Shown here: positions 10,124 through 23,154 of the stretch, piece by piece | How positions within the stretch are numbered: the stretch's first letter is position 1 | Layout of the letters: every line of letters begins with the position of its first letter | From: Cyprinodon diabolis | Lineage: Eukaryota > Chordata > Actinopteri > Cyprinodontiformes > Cyprinodontidae | NCBI GenBank assembly: GCA_030533445.1 | Contig: JARPUW010000256.1 | Coordinates: 310,001-374,000 of the forward strand | Length of the DNA stretch: 64,000 nucleotides | Reading direction: 5' to 3' | Program-made: the position numbers and the translations under genes | The notes under the pieces: model-generated | What the model was told of the DNA's origin: nothing | Databases searched by the model: none | The model's input: the letters and a program-made list of their open reading frames with translations, nothing else

Positions 10124-13100
10124 GTAGATTTGAGCAGATGTTTTTGGTTCCAAGCTTCAAATCATAGGTTTGAGGCCAAAACGCTCTTTTCACAGTGAGA
10201 TAATGCCATTTTGGCCTCTGGAGTTGTAACAGACAAACCATTAATGATACAGCCATGATCTTTTCTGGCAATCATCTAGAGCTGAAAACTAACAATATAA
10301 AGTAGATTTGAGCAGATGTTTTTGGTTCCAAGCTTCAAATCAGAGGTTTGAGGCCAAAACGCTCGTTTCACAGTGAGATAATGCCATTTTGGCCTCTGGA
10401 GTTGTAACAGACAAACCATTAATGATACAGCCATGATCTTTTCTGGCAATCATATAGAGCTGAAAACTAACAATATAAAGTAGATTTGAGCAGATGTTTT
10501 TGGTTCCACGCTTCAAATCAGAAGTTGAGGCCAAAACGCTCTTTTCACAGTGAGATAATGCCATTTTGGCCTCTGGAGTTGTAACAGACAAACCATTAAT
10601 GATACAGCCATGATCTTTTCTGGCAATCATCTAGAGCTGAAAACTAACAATATAAAGTAGATTGGAGCAGATGTTTTTGGTTCCACGCTTCAAATCAGAA
10701 GTTGAGGCCAAAACGCTCTTTTCACAGTGAGATAATGCCATTTTGGCCTCTGGAGTTGTAACAGACAAACCATTAATGATACAGCCATGATCTTTTCTGG
10801 CAATCATCTAGAGCTGAAAACTAACAATATAAAGTAGATTTGAGCAGATGTTTTTGGTTCCAAGCTTCAAATCAGAGGTTTGAGGCCAAAACGCTCGTTT
10901 CACAGTGAGATAATGCCATTTTGGCCTCTGGAGTTGTAACAGACAAACCATTAATGATACAGCCATGATCTTTTCTGGCAATCATCTAGAGCTGAAAACT
11001 AACAATATAAAGTAGATTTGAGCAGATGTTTTTGGTTCCACGCTTCAAATCAGAAGTTGAGGCCAAAACGCTCTTTTCACAGTGAGATAATGCCATTTTG
11101 GCCTCTGGAGTTGTAACAGACAAACCATTAATGATACAGCCATGATCTTTTCTGGCAATCATCTAGAGCTGAAAACTAACAATATAAAGTAGATTTGAGC
11201 AGATGTTTTTGGTTCCAAGCTTCAAATCATAGGTTTGAGGCCAAAACGCTCTTTTCACACTGAGATAATGCCATTTTGGCCTCTGGAGTTGTAACAGACA
11301 AACCATTAATGATACAGCCATGATCTTTTCTGGCAATCATCTAGAGCTGAAAACTAACAATATAAAGTAGATTTGAGCAGATGTTTTTGGTTCCAAGCTT
11401 CAAATCAGAAGTTGAGGCCAAAACGCTCTTTTCACAGTGAGATAATGCCATTTTGGCCTCTGGAGTTGTAACAGACAAACCATTAATGATACAGCCATGA
11501 TCTTTTCTGGCAATCATCTAAAGCTGAAAACTAACAATATAAAGTAGATTTGAGCAGATGTTTTTGGTTCCAAGCTTCAAATCATAGGTTTGAGGCCAAA
11601 ACGCTCTTTTCACAGTGAGATAATCCCATTTTGGCCTCTGGAGTTGTAACAGACAAACCATTAATGATACAGCCATGATCTTTTCTGGCAATCATCTAGA
11701 GCTGAAAACTAACAATATAAAGTAGATTTGAGCAGATGTTTTTGGTTCCACGCTTCAAATCAGAAGTTGAGGCCAAAACGCTCTTTTCACAGTGAGATAA
11801 TGCCATTTTGGCCTCTGGAGTTGTAACAGACAAACCATTAATGATACAGCCATGATCTTTTCTGGCAATCATCTAGAGCTGAAAACTAACAATATAAAGT
11901 AGATTTGAGCAGATGTTTTTGGTTCCAAGCTTCAAATCAGAAGTTGAGGCCAAAACGCTCGTTTCACAGTGAGATAATGCAATTTTGGCCTCTGGAGTTG
12001 TAACAGACAAACCATTAATGATACAGCCATGATCTTTTCTGGCAATCATCTAAAGCTGAAAACTAACAATTTGAAATAGATTGGAGCAGATGTTTTTGGT
12101 TCCAAGCTTCAAATCATAGGTTTGAGGCCAAAACGCCCTTTTCACAGTGAGATAATGCCATTTTGGCCTCTGGAGTTGTAACACACAAACCATTAATGAT
12201 ACAGCCATGATCTTTTCTGGCAATCATCTAGAGCTGAAAACTAACAATATAAAGTAGATTTGAGCAGATGTTTTTGGTTCCAAGCTTCAAATCATAGGTT
12301 TGAGGCCAAAACGCTCTTTTCACAGTGAGATAATGCCATTTTGGCCTCTGGAGTTGTAACAGACAAACCATTAATGATACAGCCATGATCTTTTCTGGCA
12401 ATCATCTAGAGCTGAAAACTAACAATATAAAGTAGATTTGAGCAGATGTTTTTGGTTCCAAGCTTCAAATCAGAGGTTTGAGGCCAAAACGCTCGTTTCA
12501 CAGTGAGATAATGCCATTTTGGCCTCTGGAGTTGTAACAGACAAACCATTAATGATACAGCCATGATCTTTTCTGGCAATCATCTAGAGCTGAAAACTAA
12601 CAATATAAAGTAGATTTGAGCAGATGTTTTTGGTTCCACGCTTCAAATCAGAAGTTGAGGCCAAAACGCTCTTTTCACAGTGAGATAATGCCATTTTGGC
12701 CTCTGGAGTTGTAACAGACAAACCATTAATGATACAGCCATGATCTTTTCTGGCAATCATCTAGAGCTGAAAACTAACAATATAAAGTAGATTGGAGCAG
12801 ATGTTTTTGGGTCCACGCTTCAAATCAGAAGTTGAGGCCAAAACGCTCTTTTCACAGTGAGATAATGCCATTTTGGCCTCTGGAGTTGTAACAGACAAAC
12901 CATTAATGATACAGCCATGATCTTTTCTGGCAATCATCTAGAGCTGAAAACTAACAATATAAAGTAGATTTGAGCAGATGTTTTTGGTTCCAAGCTTCAA
13001 ATCAGAAGTTGAGGCCAAAACGCTCATTTCACAGTGTGATAATGCCATTTTGGCCTCTGGAGTTGTAACAGACAAACCATTAATGATACAGCCATGATCT

Positions 13101-14313
13101 TTTCTGGCAATCATCTAGAGCTGAAAACTAACAATATAAAGTAGATTTGAGCAGATGTTTTTGGTTCCAAGCTTCAAATCAGAAGTTGAGGCCAAAACGC
13201 TCTTTTCACAGTGAGATAATGCCATTTTGGCCTCTGGAGTTGTAACAGACAAACCATTAATGATACAGCCATGATCTTTTCTGGCAATCATCTAAAGCTG
13301 AAAACTAACAATATAAAGTAGATTTGAGCAGATGTTTTTGGTTCCAAGCTTCAAATCAGAAGTTGAGGCCAAAACGGTCTTTTCACAGTGAGATAATGCA
13401 ATTTTGGCCTCTGGAGTTGTAACAGACAAACCATTAATGATACAGCCATGATCTTTTCTGGCACTCATCTAAAGCTGAAAACTAACAATTTGAAATAGAT
13501 TGGAGCAGATGTTTTTGGTTCCAAGCTTCAAATCATAGGTTTGAGGCCAAAACGCTCTTTTCACAGTGAGATAATGCCATTTTGGCCTCTGGAGTTGTAA
13601 CACACAAACCATTAATGATACAGCCATGATCTTTTCTGGCAATCATCTAGAGCTGAAAACTAACAATATAAAGTAGATTTGAGCAGATGTTTTTGGTTCC
13701 AAGCTTCAAATCATAGGTTTGAGGCCAAAACGCTCTTTTCACAGTGAGATAATGCCATTTTGGCCTCTGGAGTTGTAACAGACAAACCATTAATGATACA
13801 GCCATGATCTTTTCTGGCAATCATCTAGAGCTGAAAACTAACAATATAAAGTAGATTTGAGCAGATGTTTTTGGTTCCAAGCTTCAAATCAGAGGTTTGA
13901 GGCCAAAACGCTCGTTTCACAGTGAGATAATGCCATTTTGGCCTCTGGAGTTGTAACAGACAAACCATTAATGATACAGCCATGATCTTTTCTGGCAATC
14001 ATCTAGAGCTGAAAACTAACAATATAAAGTAGATTTGAGCAGATGTTTTTGGTTCCACGCTTCAAATCAGAAGTTGAGGCCAAAACGCTCTTTTCACAGT
14101 GAGATAATGCCATTTTGGCCTCTGGAGTTGTAACAGACAAACCATTAATGATACAGCCATGATCTTTTCTGGCAATGATCTAGAGCTGAAAACTAACAAT
14201 ATAAAGTAGATTGGAGCAGATGTTTTTGGGTCCACGCTTCAAATCAGAAGTTGAGGCCAAAACGCTCTTTTCACAGTGAGATAATGCCATTTTGGCCTCT
14301 GGAGTTGTAACAG
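10055..14313 (+). repeat. 24-mer tandem duplication (4259 bp), copy 1
   Basis: It matches the next 4259 bp at all diagnostic sites compared: catatag (about 10450 and 14709), cacactgag (11258 and 15517), aatcccatt (11633 and 15892), cgccctt (12134 and 16393), ctcatttcacagtgtg (about 13024 and 17283), cggtct (13375 and 17634), cactcatct (13462 and 17721), aatgatctag (14174 and 18433) and gggtcc (about 14229 and 18488). The match starts just after acacac/acagac at 10054/14313. I found no difference at the sites checked. Confidence 0.88.
12964..13672 (+). repeat. gtgtg-cggtct-cactc four-monomer cassette, copy 1 (709 bp)
   Basis: Fixed order: a monomer with ctcatttcacagtgtgataat; an agaagtt monomer ending ctaaag; a monomer with cggtct, gcaatttt and cactcatctaaag; and an ataggttt monomer with acacac. 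Five full copies occur in the window. Confidence 0.9.
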
Positions 14314-17300
14314 ACAAACCATTAATGATACAGCCATGATCTTTTCTGGCAATCATCTAGAGCTGAAAACTAACAATATAAAGTAGATTTGAGCAGATGT
14401 TTTTGGTTCCAAGCTTCAAATCATAGGTTTGAGGCCAAAACGCTCTTTTCACAGTGAGATAATGCCATTTTGGCCTCTGGAGTTGTAACAGACAAACCAT
14501 TAATGATACAGCCATGATCTTTTCTGGCAATCATCTAGAGCTGAAAACTAACAATATAAAGTAGATTTGAGCAGATGTTTTTGGTTCCAAGCTTCAAATC
14601 AGAGGTTTGAGGCCAAAACGCTCGTTTCACAGTGAGATAATGCCATTTTGGCCTCTGGAGTTGTAACAGACAAACCATTAATGATACAGCCATGATCTTT
14701 TCTGGCAATCATATAGAGCTGAAAACTAACAATATAAAGTAGATTTGAGCAGATGTTTTTGGTTCCACGCTTCAAATCAGAAGTTGAGGCCAAAACGCTC
14801 TTTTCACAGTGAGATAATGCCATTTTGGCCTCTGGAGTTGTAACAGACAAACCATTAATGATACAGCCATGATCTTTTCTGGCAATCATCTAGAGCTGAA
14901 AACTAACAATATAAAGTAGATTGGAGCAGATGTTTTTGGTTCCACGCTTCAAATCAGAAGTTGAGGCCAAAACGCTCTTTTCACAGTGAGATAATGCCAT
15001 TTTGGCCTCTGGAGTTGTAACAGACAAACCATTAATGATACAGCCATGATCTTTTCTGGCAATCATCTAGAGCTGAAAACTAACAATATAAAGTAGATTT
15101 GAGCAGATGTTTTTGGTTCCAAGCTTCAAATCAGAGGTTTGAGGCCAAAACGCTCGTTTCACAGTGAGATAATGCCATTTTGGCCTCTGGAGTTGTAACA
15201 GACAAACCATTAATGATACAGCCATGATCTTTTCTGGCAATCATCTAGAGCTGAAAACTAACAATATAAAGTAGATTTGAGCAGATGTTTTTGGTTCCAC
15301 GCTTCAAATCAGAAGTTGAGGCCAAAACGCTCTTTTCACAGTGAGATAATGCCATTTTGGCCTCTGGAGTTGTAACAGACAAACCATTAATGATACAGCC
15401 ATGATCTTTTCTGGCAATCATCTAGAGCTGAAAACTAACAATATAAAGTAGATTTGAGCAGATGTTTTTGGTTCCAAGCTTCAAATCATAGGTTTGAGGC
15501 CAAAACGCTCTTTTCACACTGAGATAATGCCATTTTGGCCTCTGGAGTTGTAACAGACAAACCATTAATGATACAGCCATGATCTTTTCTGGCAATCATC
15601 TAGAGCTGAAAACTAACAATATAAAGTAGATTTGAGCAGATGTTTTTGGTTCCAAGCTTCAAATCAGAAGTTGAGGCCAAAACGCTCTTTTCACAGTGAG
15701 ATAATGCCATTTTGGCCTCTGGAGTTGTAACAGACAAACCATTAATGATACAGCCATGATCTTTTCTGGCAATCATCTAAAGCTGAAAACTAACAATATA
15801 AAGTAGATTTGAGCAGATGTTTTTGGTTCCAAGCTTCAAATCATAGGTTTGAGGCCAAAACGCTCTTTTCACAGTGAGATAATCCCATTTTGGCCTCTGG
15901 AGTTGTAACAGACAAACCATTAATGATACAGCCATGATCTTTTCTGGCAATCATCTAGAGCTGAAAACTAACAATATAAAGTAGATTTGAGCAGATGTTT
16001 TTGGTTCCACGCTTCAAATCAGAAGTTGAGGCCAAAACGCTCTTTTCACAGTGAGATAATGCCATTTTGGCCTCTGGAGTTGTAACAGACAAACCATTAA
16101 TGATACAGCCATGATCTTTTCTGGCAATCATCTAGAGCTGAAAACTAACAATATAAAGTAGATTTGAGCAGATGTTTTTGGTTCCAAGCTTCAAATCAGA
16201 AGTTGAGGCCAAAACGCTCGTTTCACAGTGAGATAATGCAATTTTGGCCTCTGGAGTTGTAACAGACAAACCATTAATGATACAGCCATGATCTTTTCTG
16301 GCAATCATCTAAAGCTGAAAACTAACAATTTGAAATAGATTGGAGCAGATGTTTTTGGTTCCAAGCTTCAAATCATAGGTTTGAGGCCAAAACGCCCTTT
16401 TCACAGTGAGATAATGCCATTTTGGCCTCTGGAGTTGTAACACACAAACCATTAATGATACAGCCATGATCTTTTCTGGCAATCATCTAGAGCTGAAAAC
16501 TAACAATATAAAGTAGATTTGAGCAGATGTTTTTGGTTCCAAGCTTCAAATCATAGGTTTGAGGCCAAAACGCTCTTTTCACAGTGAGATAATGCCATTT
16601 TGGCCTCTGGAGTTGTAACAGACAAACCATTAATGATACAGCCATGATCTTTTCTGGCAATCATCTAGAGCTGAAAACTAACAATATAAAGTAGATTTGA
16701 GCAGATGTTTTTGGTTCCAAGCTTCAAATCAGAGGTTTGAGGCCAAAACGCTCGTTTCACAGTGAGATAATGCCATTTTGGCCTCTGGAGTTGTAACAGA
16801 CAAACCATTAATGATACAGCCATGATCTTTTCTGGCAATCATCTAGAGCTGAAAACTAACAATATAAAGTAGATTTGAGCAGATGTTTTTGGTTCCACGC
16901 TTCAAATCAGAAGTTGAGGCCAAAACGCTCTTTTCACAGTGAGATAATGCCATTTTGGCCTCTGGAGTTGTAACAGACAAACCATTAATGATACAGCCAT
17001 GATCTTTTCTGGCAATCATCTAGAGCTGAAAACTAACAATATAAAGTAGATTGGAGCAGATGTTTTTGGGTCCACGCTTCAAATCAGAAGTTGAGGCCAA
17101 AACGCTCTTTTCACAGTGAGATAATGCCATTTTGGCCTCTGGAGTTGTAACAGACAAACCATTAATGATACAGCCATGATCTTTTCTGGCAATCATCTAG
17201 AGCTGAAAACTAACAATATAAAGTAGATTTGAGCAGATGTTTTTGGTTCCAAGCTTCAAATCAGAAGTTGAGGCCAAAACGCTCATTTCACAGTGTGATA

Positions 17301-18682
17301 ATGCCATTTTGGCCTCTGGAGTTGTAACAGACAAACCATTAATGATACAGCCATGATCTTTTCTGGCAATCATCTAGAGCTGAAAACTAACAATATAAAG
17401 TAGATTTGAGCAGATGTTTTTGGTTCCAAGCTTCAAATCAGAAGTTGAGGCCAAAACGCTCTTTTCACAGTGAGATAATGCCATTTTGGCCTCTGGAGTT
17501 GTAACAGACAAACCATTAATGATACAGCCATGATCTTTTCTGGCAATCATCTAAAGCTGAAAACTAACAATATAAAGTAGATTTGAGCAGATGTTTTTGG
17601 TTCCAAGCTTCAAATCAGAAGTTGAGGCCAAAACGGTCTTTTCACAGTGAGATAATGCAATTTTGGCCTCTGGAGTTGTAACAGACAAACCATTAATGAT
17701 ACAGCCATGATCTTTTCTGGCACTCATCTAAAGCTGAAAACTAACAATTTGAAATAGATTGGAGCAGATGTTTTTGGTTCCAAGCTTCAAATCATAGGTT
17801 TGAGGCCAAAACGCTCTTTTCACAGTGAGATAATGCCATTTTGGCCTCTGGAGTTGTAACACACAAACCATTAATGATACAGCCATGATCTTTTCTGGCA
17901 ATCATCTAGAGCTGAAAACTAACAATATAAAGTAGATTTGAGCAGATGTTTTTGGTTCCAAGCTTCAAATCATAGGTTTGAGGCCAAAACGCTCTTTTCA
18001 CAGTGAGATAATGCCATTTTGGCCTCTGGAGTTGTAACAGACAAACCATTAATGATACAGCCATGATCTTTTCTGGCAATCATCTAGAGCTGAAAACTAA
18101 CAATATAAAGTAGATTTGAGCAGATGTTTTTGGTTCCAAGCTTCAAATCAGAGGTTTGAGGCCAAAACGCTCGTTTCACAGTGAGATAATGCCATTTTGG
18201 CCTCTGGAGTTGTAACAGACAAACCATTAATGATACAGCCATGATCTTTTCTGGCAATCATCTAGAGCTGAAAACTAACAATATAAAGTAGATTTGAGCA
18301 GATGTTTTTGGTTCCACGCTTCAAATCAGAAGTTGAGGCCAAAACGCTCTTTTCACAGTGAGATAATGCCATTTTGGCCTCTGGAGTTGTAACAGACAAA
18401 CCATTAATGATACAGCCATGATCTTTTCTGGCAATGATCTAGAGCTGAAAACTAACAATATAAAGTAGATTGGAGCAGATGTTTTTGGGTCCACGCTTCA
18501 AATCAGAAGTTGAGGCCAAAACGCTCTTTTCACAGTGAGATAATGCCATTTTGGCCTCTGGAGTTGTAACAGACAAACCATTAATGATACAGCCATGATC
18601 TTTTCTGGCAATCATCTAGAGCTGAAAACTAACAATATAAAGTAGATTTGAGCAGATGTTTTTGGTTCCAAGCTTCAAATCA
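14314..18682 (+). repeat. 24-mer tandem duplication (4259 bp), copy 2 plus 110-bp overhang
   Basis: Second copy of the unit beginning at 10055. Identity at offset 4259 continues to 18682, where catagg (copy 1 side) and cagagg (copy 2 side) differ at 14424/18683. The last ~110 bp extends beyond one full unit. Confidence 0.88.
17223..17931 (+). repeat. gtgtg-cggtct-cactc four-monomer cassette, copy 2
   Basis: Identical order and length to the copy at 12964, exactly 4259 bp downstream. Confidence 0.9.
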
Positions 18683-21600
18683 GAGGTTTGAGGCCAAAAC
18701 GCTCGTTTCACAGTGAGATAATGCCATTTTGGCCTCTGGAGTTGTAACAGACAAACCATTAATGATACAGCCATGATCTTTTCTGGCAATCATCTAGAGC
18801 TGAAAACTAACAATATAAAGTAGATTTGAGCAGATGTTTTTGGTTCCACGCTTCAAATCAGAAGTTGAGGCCAAAACGCTCTTTTCACAGTGAGATAATG
18901 CCATTTTGGCCTCTGGAGTTGTAACAGACAAACCATTAATGATACAGCCATGATCTTTTCTGGCAATGATCTAGAGCTGAAAACTAACAATATAAAGTAG
19001 ATTGGAGCAGATGTTTTTGGGTCCACGCTTCAAATCAGAAGTTGAGGCCAAAACGCTCTTTTCACAGTGAGATAATGCCATTTTGGCCTCTGGAGTTGTA
19101 ACAGACAAACCATTAATGATACAGCCATGATCTTTTCTGGCAATCATCTAGAGCTGAAAACTAACAATATAAAGTAGATTTGAGCAGATGTTTTTGGTTC
19201 CAAGCTTCAAATCAGAAGTTGAGGCCAAAACGCTCTTTTCACAGTGAGATAATGCAATTTTGGCCTCTGGAGTTGTAACAGACAAACCATTAATGATACA
19301 GCCATGATCTTTTCTGGCAATCATCTAAAGCTGAAAACTAACAATATAAAGTAGATTTGAGCAGATGTTTTTGGTTCCAAGCTTCAAATCAGAAGTTGAG
19401 GCCAAAACGGTCTTTTCACAGTGAGATAATGCAATTTTGGCCTCTGGAGTTGTAACAGACAAACCATTAATGATACAGCCATGATCTTTTCTGGCACTCA
19501 TCTAAAGCTGAAAACTAACAATTTGAAATAGATTGGAGCAGATGTTTTTGGTTCCAAGCTTCAAATCATAGGTTTGAGGCCAAAACGCTCTTTTCACAGT
19601 GAGATAATGCCATTTTGGCCTCTGGAGTTGTAACACACAAACCATTAATGATACAGCCATGATCTTTTCTGGCAATCATCTAGAGCTGAAAACTAACAAT
19701 ATAAAGTAGATTTGAGCAGATGTTTTTGGTTCCAAGCTTCAAATCAGAGGTTTGAGGCCAAAACGCTCTTTTCACAGTGAGATAATGCCATTTTGGCCTC
19801 TGGAGTTGTAACAGACAAACCATTAATGATACAGCCATGATCTTTTCTGGCAATCATCTAGAGCTGAAAACTAACAATATAAAGTAGATTTGAGCAGATG
19901 TTTTTGGTTCCAAGCTTCAAATCAGAGGTTTGAGGCCAAAACGCTCGTTTCACAGTGAGATAATGCCATTTTGGCCTCTGGAGTTGTAACAGACAAACCA
20001 TTAATGATACAGCCATGATCTTTTCTGGCAATCATCTAGAGCTGAAAACTAACAATATAAAGTAGATTTGAGCAGATGTTTTTGGTTCCACGCTTCAAAT
20101 CAGAAGTTGAGGCCAAAACGCTCTTTTCACAGTGAGATAATGCCATTTTGGCCTCTGGAGTTGTAACAGACAAACCATTAATGATACAGCCATGATCTTT
20201 TCTGGCAATGATCTAGAGCTGAAAACTAACAATATAAAGTAGATTGGAGCAGATGTTTTTGGGTCCACGCTTCAAATCAGAAGTTGAGGCCAAAACGCTC
20301 TTTTCACAGTGAGATAATGCCATTTTGGCCTCTGGAGTTGTAACAGACAAACCATTAATGATACAGCCATGATCTTTTCTGGCAATCATCTAGAGCTGAA
20401 AACTAACAATATAAAGTAGATTTGAGCAGATGTTTTTGGTTCCAAGCTTCAAATCAGAGGTTTGAGGCCAAAACGCTCGTTTCACAGTGAGATAATGCCA
20501 TTTTGGCCTCTGGAGTTGTAACAGACAAACCATTAATGATACAGCCATGATCTTTTCTGGCAATCATCTAGAGCTGAAAACTAACAATATAAAGTAGATT
20601 TGAGCAGATGTTTTTGGTTCCACGCTTCAAATCAGAAGTTGAGGCCAAAACGCTCTTTTCACAGTGAGATAATGCCATTTTGGCCTCTGGAGTTGTAACA
20701 GACAAACCATTAATGATACAGCCATGATCTTTTCTGGCAATCATCTAGAGCTGAAAACTAACAATATAAAGTAGATTGGAGCAGATGTTTTTGGTTCCAA
20801 GCTTCAAATCATAGGTTTGAGGCCAAAACGCTCGTTTCACAGTGAGATAATGCCATTTTGGCCTCTGGAGTTGTAACAGACAAACCATTAATGATACAGC
20901 CATGATCTTTTCTGGCAATCATATAGCGCTGAAAACTAACAATATAAAGTAGATTTGAGCAGATGTTTTTGGTTCCAAGCTTCAAATCAGAGGTTTGAGG
21001 CCAAAACGCTCGTTTCACAGTGAGATAATGCCATTTTGGCCTCTGGAGTTGTAACAGACAAACCATTAATGATACAGCCATGATCTTTTCTGGCAATCAT
21101 CTAGAGCTGAAAACTAACAATATAAAGTAGATTGGAGCAGATGTTTTGGTTCCAAGCTTCAAATCATAGGTTTGAGGCCAAAACGCTCTTTTCACAGTGA
21201 GATAATGCCATTTTGGCCTCTGGAGTTGTAACAGACAAACCATTAATGATACAGCCATGATCTTTTCTTGCAATCATCTAAAGCTGAAAACTAACAATTT
21301 GAAATAGATTGGAGCAGATGTTTTTTTGGTTCCAAGCTTCAAATCATAGGTTTGAGGCCAAAACGCTCTTTTCACAGTGAGATAATGCCATTTTGGCCTC
21401 TGGAGTTGTAACAGACAAACCATTAATGATACAGCCATGATCTTTTCTGGCAATCATCTAGAGCTGAAAACTAACAATATAATGTAGATTGGAGCAGATG
21501 TTTTTGGTTCCAAGCTTCAAATCAGAAGTTGAGGCCAAAACGCTCTTTTCACAGTGAGATAATGCCATTTTGGCCTCTGGAGTTGTAACAGACAAACCAT

Positions 21601-23154
21601 TAATGATACAGCCATGATCTTTTCTGGCAATCATCTAAAGCTGAAAACTAACAATTTGAAATAGATTGGAGCAGATGTTTTTGGTTCCAAGCTTCAAATC
21701 ATAGGTTTGAGGCCAAAACGCTCTTTTCACAGTGAGATAATGCCATTTTGGCCTCTGGAGTTGTAACAGACAAACCATTAATGATACAGCCATGATCTTT
21801 TCTGGCAATCATCTAGAGCTGAAAACTAACAATATAAAGTAGATTTGAGCAGATGTTTTTGGTTCCACGCTTCAAATCAGAAGTTGAGGCCAAAACGCTC
21901 TTTTCACAGTGAGATAATGCCATTTTGGCCTCTGGAGTTGTAACAGACAAACCATTAATGATACAGCCATGATCTTTTCTGGCAATCATCTAGAGCTGAA
22001 AACTAACAATATAAAGTAGATTTGAGCAGATGTTTTTGGTTCCAAGCTTCAAATCAGAAGTTGAGGCCAAAACGCTCGTTTCACAGTGAGATAATGCAAT
22101 TTTGGCCTCTGGAGTTGTAACAGACAAACCATTAATGATACAGCCATGATCTTTTCTGGCAATCATCTAAAGCTGAAAACTAACAATTTGAAATAGATTG
22201 GAGCAGATGTTTTTGGTTCCAAGCTTCAAATCATAGGTTTGAGGCCAAAACGCCCTTTTCACAGTGAGATAATGCCATTTTGGCCTCTGGAGTTGTAACA
22301 CACAAACCATTAATGATACAGCCATGATCTTTTCTGGCAATCATCTAGAGCTGAAAACTAACAATATAAAGTAGATTTGAGCAGATGTTTTTGGTTCCAA
22401 GCTTCAAATCATAGGTTTGAGGCCAAAACGCTCTTTTCACAGTGAGATAATGCCATTTTGGCCTCTGGAGTTGTAACAGACAAACCATTAATGATACAGC
22501 CATGATCTTTTCTGGCAATCATCTAGAGCTGAAAACTAACAATATAAAGTAGATTTGAGCAGATGTTTTTGGTTCCAAGCTTCAAATCAGAGGTTTGAGG
22601 CCAAAACGCTCGTTTCACAGTGAGATAATGCCATTTTGGCCTCTGGAGTTGTAACAGACAAACCATTAATGATACAGCCATGATCTTTTCTGGCAATCAT
22701 CTAGAGCTGAAAACTAACAATATAAAGTAGATTTGAGCAGATGTTTTTGGTTCCACGCTTCAAATCAGAAGTTGAGGCCAAAACGCTCTTTTCACAGTGA
22801 GATAATGCCATTTTGGCCTCTGGAGTTGTAACAGACAAACCATTAATGATACAGCCATGATCTTTTCTGGCAATCATCTAGAGCTGAAAACTAACAATAT
22901 AAAGTAGATTGGAGCAGATGTTTTTGGGTCCACGCTTCAAATCAGAAGTTGAGGCCAAAACGCTCTTTTCACAGTGAGATAATGCCATTTTGGCCTCTGG
23001 AGTTGTAACAGACAAACCATTAATGATACAGCCATGATCTTTTCTGGCAATCATCTAGAGCTGAAAACTAACAATATAAAGTAGATTTGAGCAGATGTTT
23101 TTGGTTCCAAGCTTCAAATCAGAAGTTGAGGCCAAAACGCTCATTTCACAGTGT
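18007..23154 (+). repeat. 29-mer tandem duplication (5148 bp), copy 1
   Basis: It matches the following 5148 bp at aatgatctag (18433, 18965, 20207 against 23581, 24113, 25355), cactcatct (19495 and 24643), catatagcgc (about 20931 and 26079), ttcttgc (21267 and 26415), aatgtag (21481 and 26629), cgccctt (22251 and 27399) and ctcatttcacagtgtg (about 23140 and 28288). Two differences were seen: 19747 g versus 24895 t, and 20057 a versus 25205 t. It overlaps the end of the 24-mer pair, so the two duplications share DNA. Confidence 0.87.
21127..21838 (+). repeat. T4-T7-aatg four-monomer cassette, copy 3
   Basis: Same four-monomer order. This copy has the private change ttcttgcaatc (instead of ttctggcaatc) near 21267, shared only with the copy at 26275. 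That makes these two copies closest relatives. Confidence 0.9.

Noticed and set aside
10340..14889. Two identical minus-strand ORFs of 96 codons (10340-10630 and 14599-14889)
   Set aside because: Same stop-loss artefact. They are identical because they lie 4259 bp apart in the 24-mer tandem duplication.
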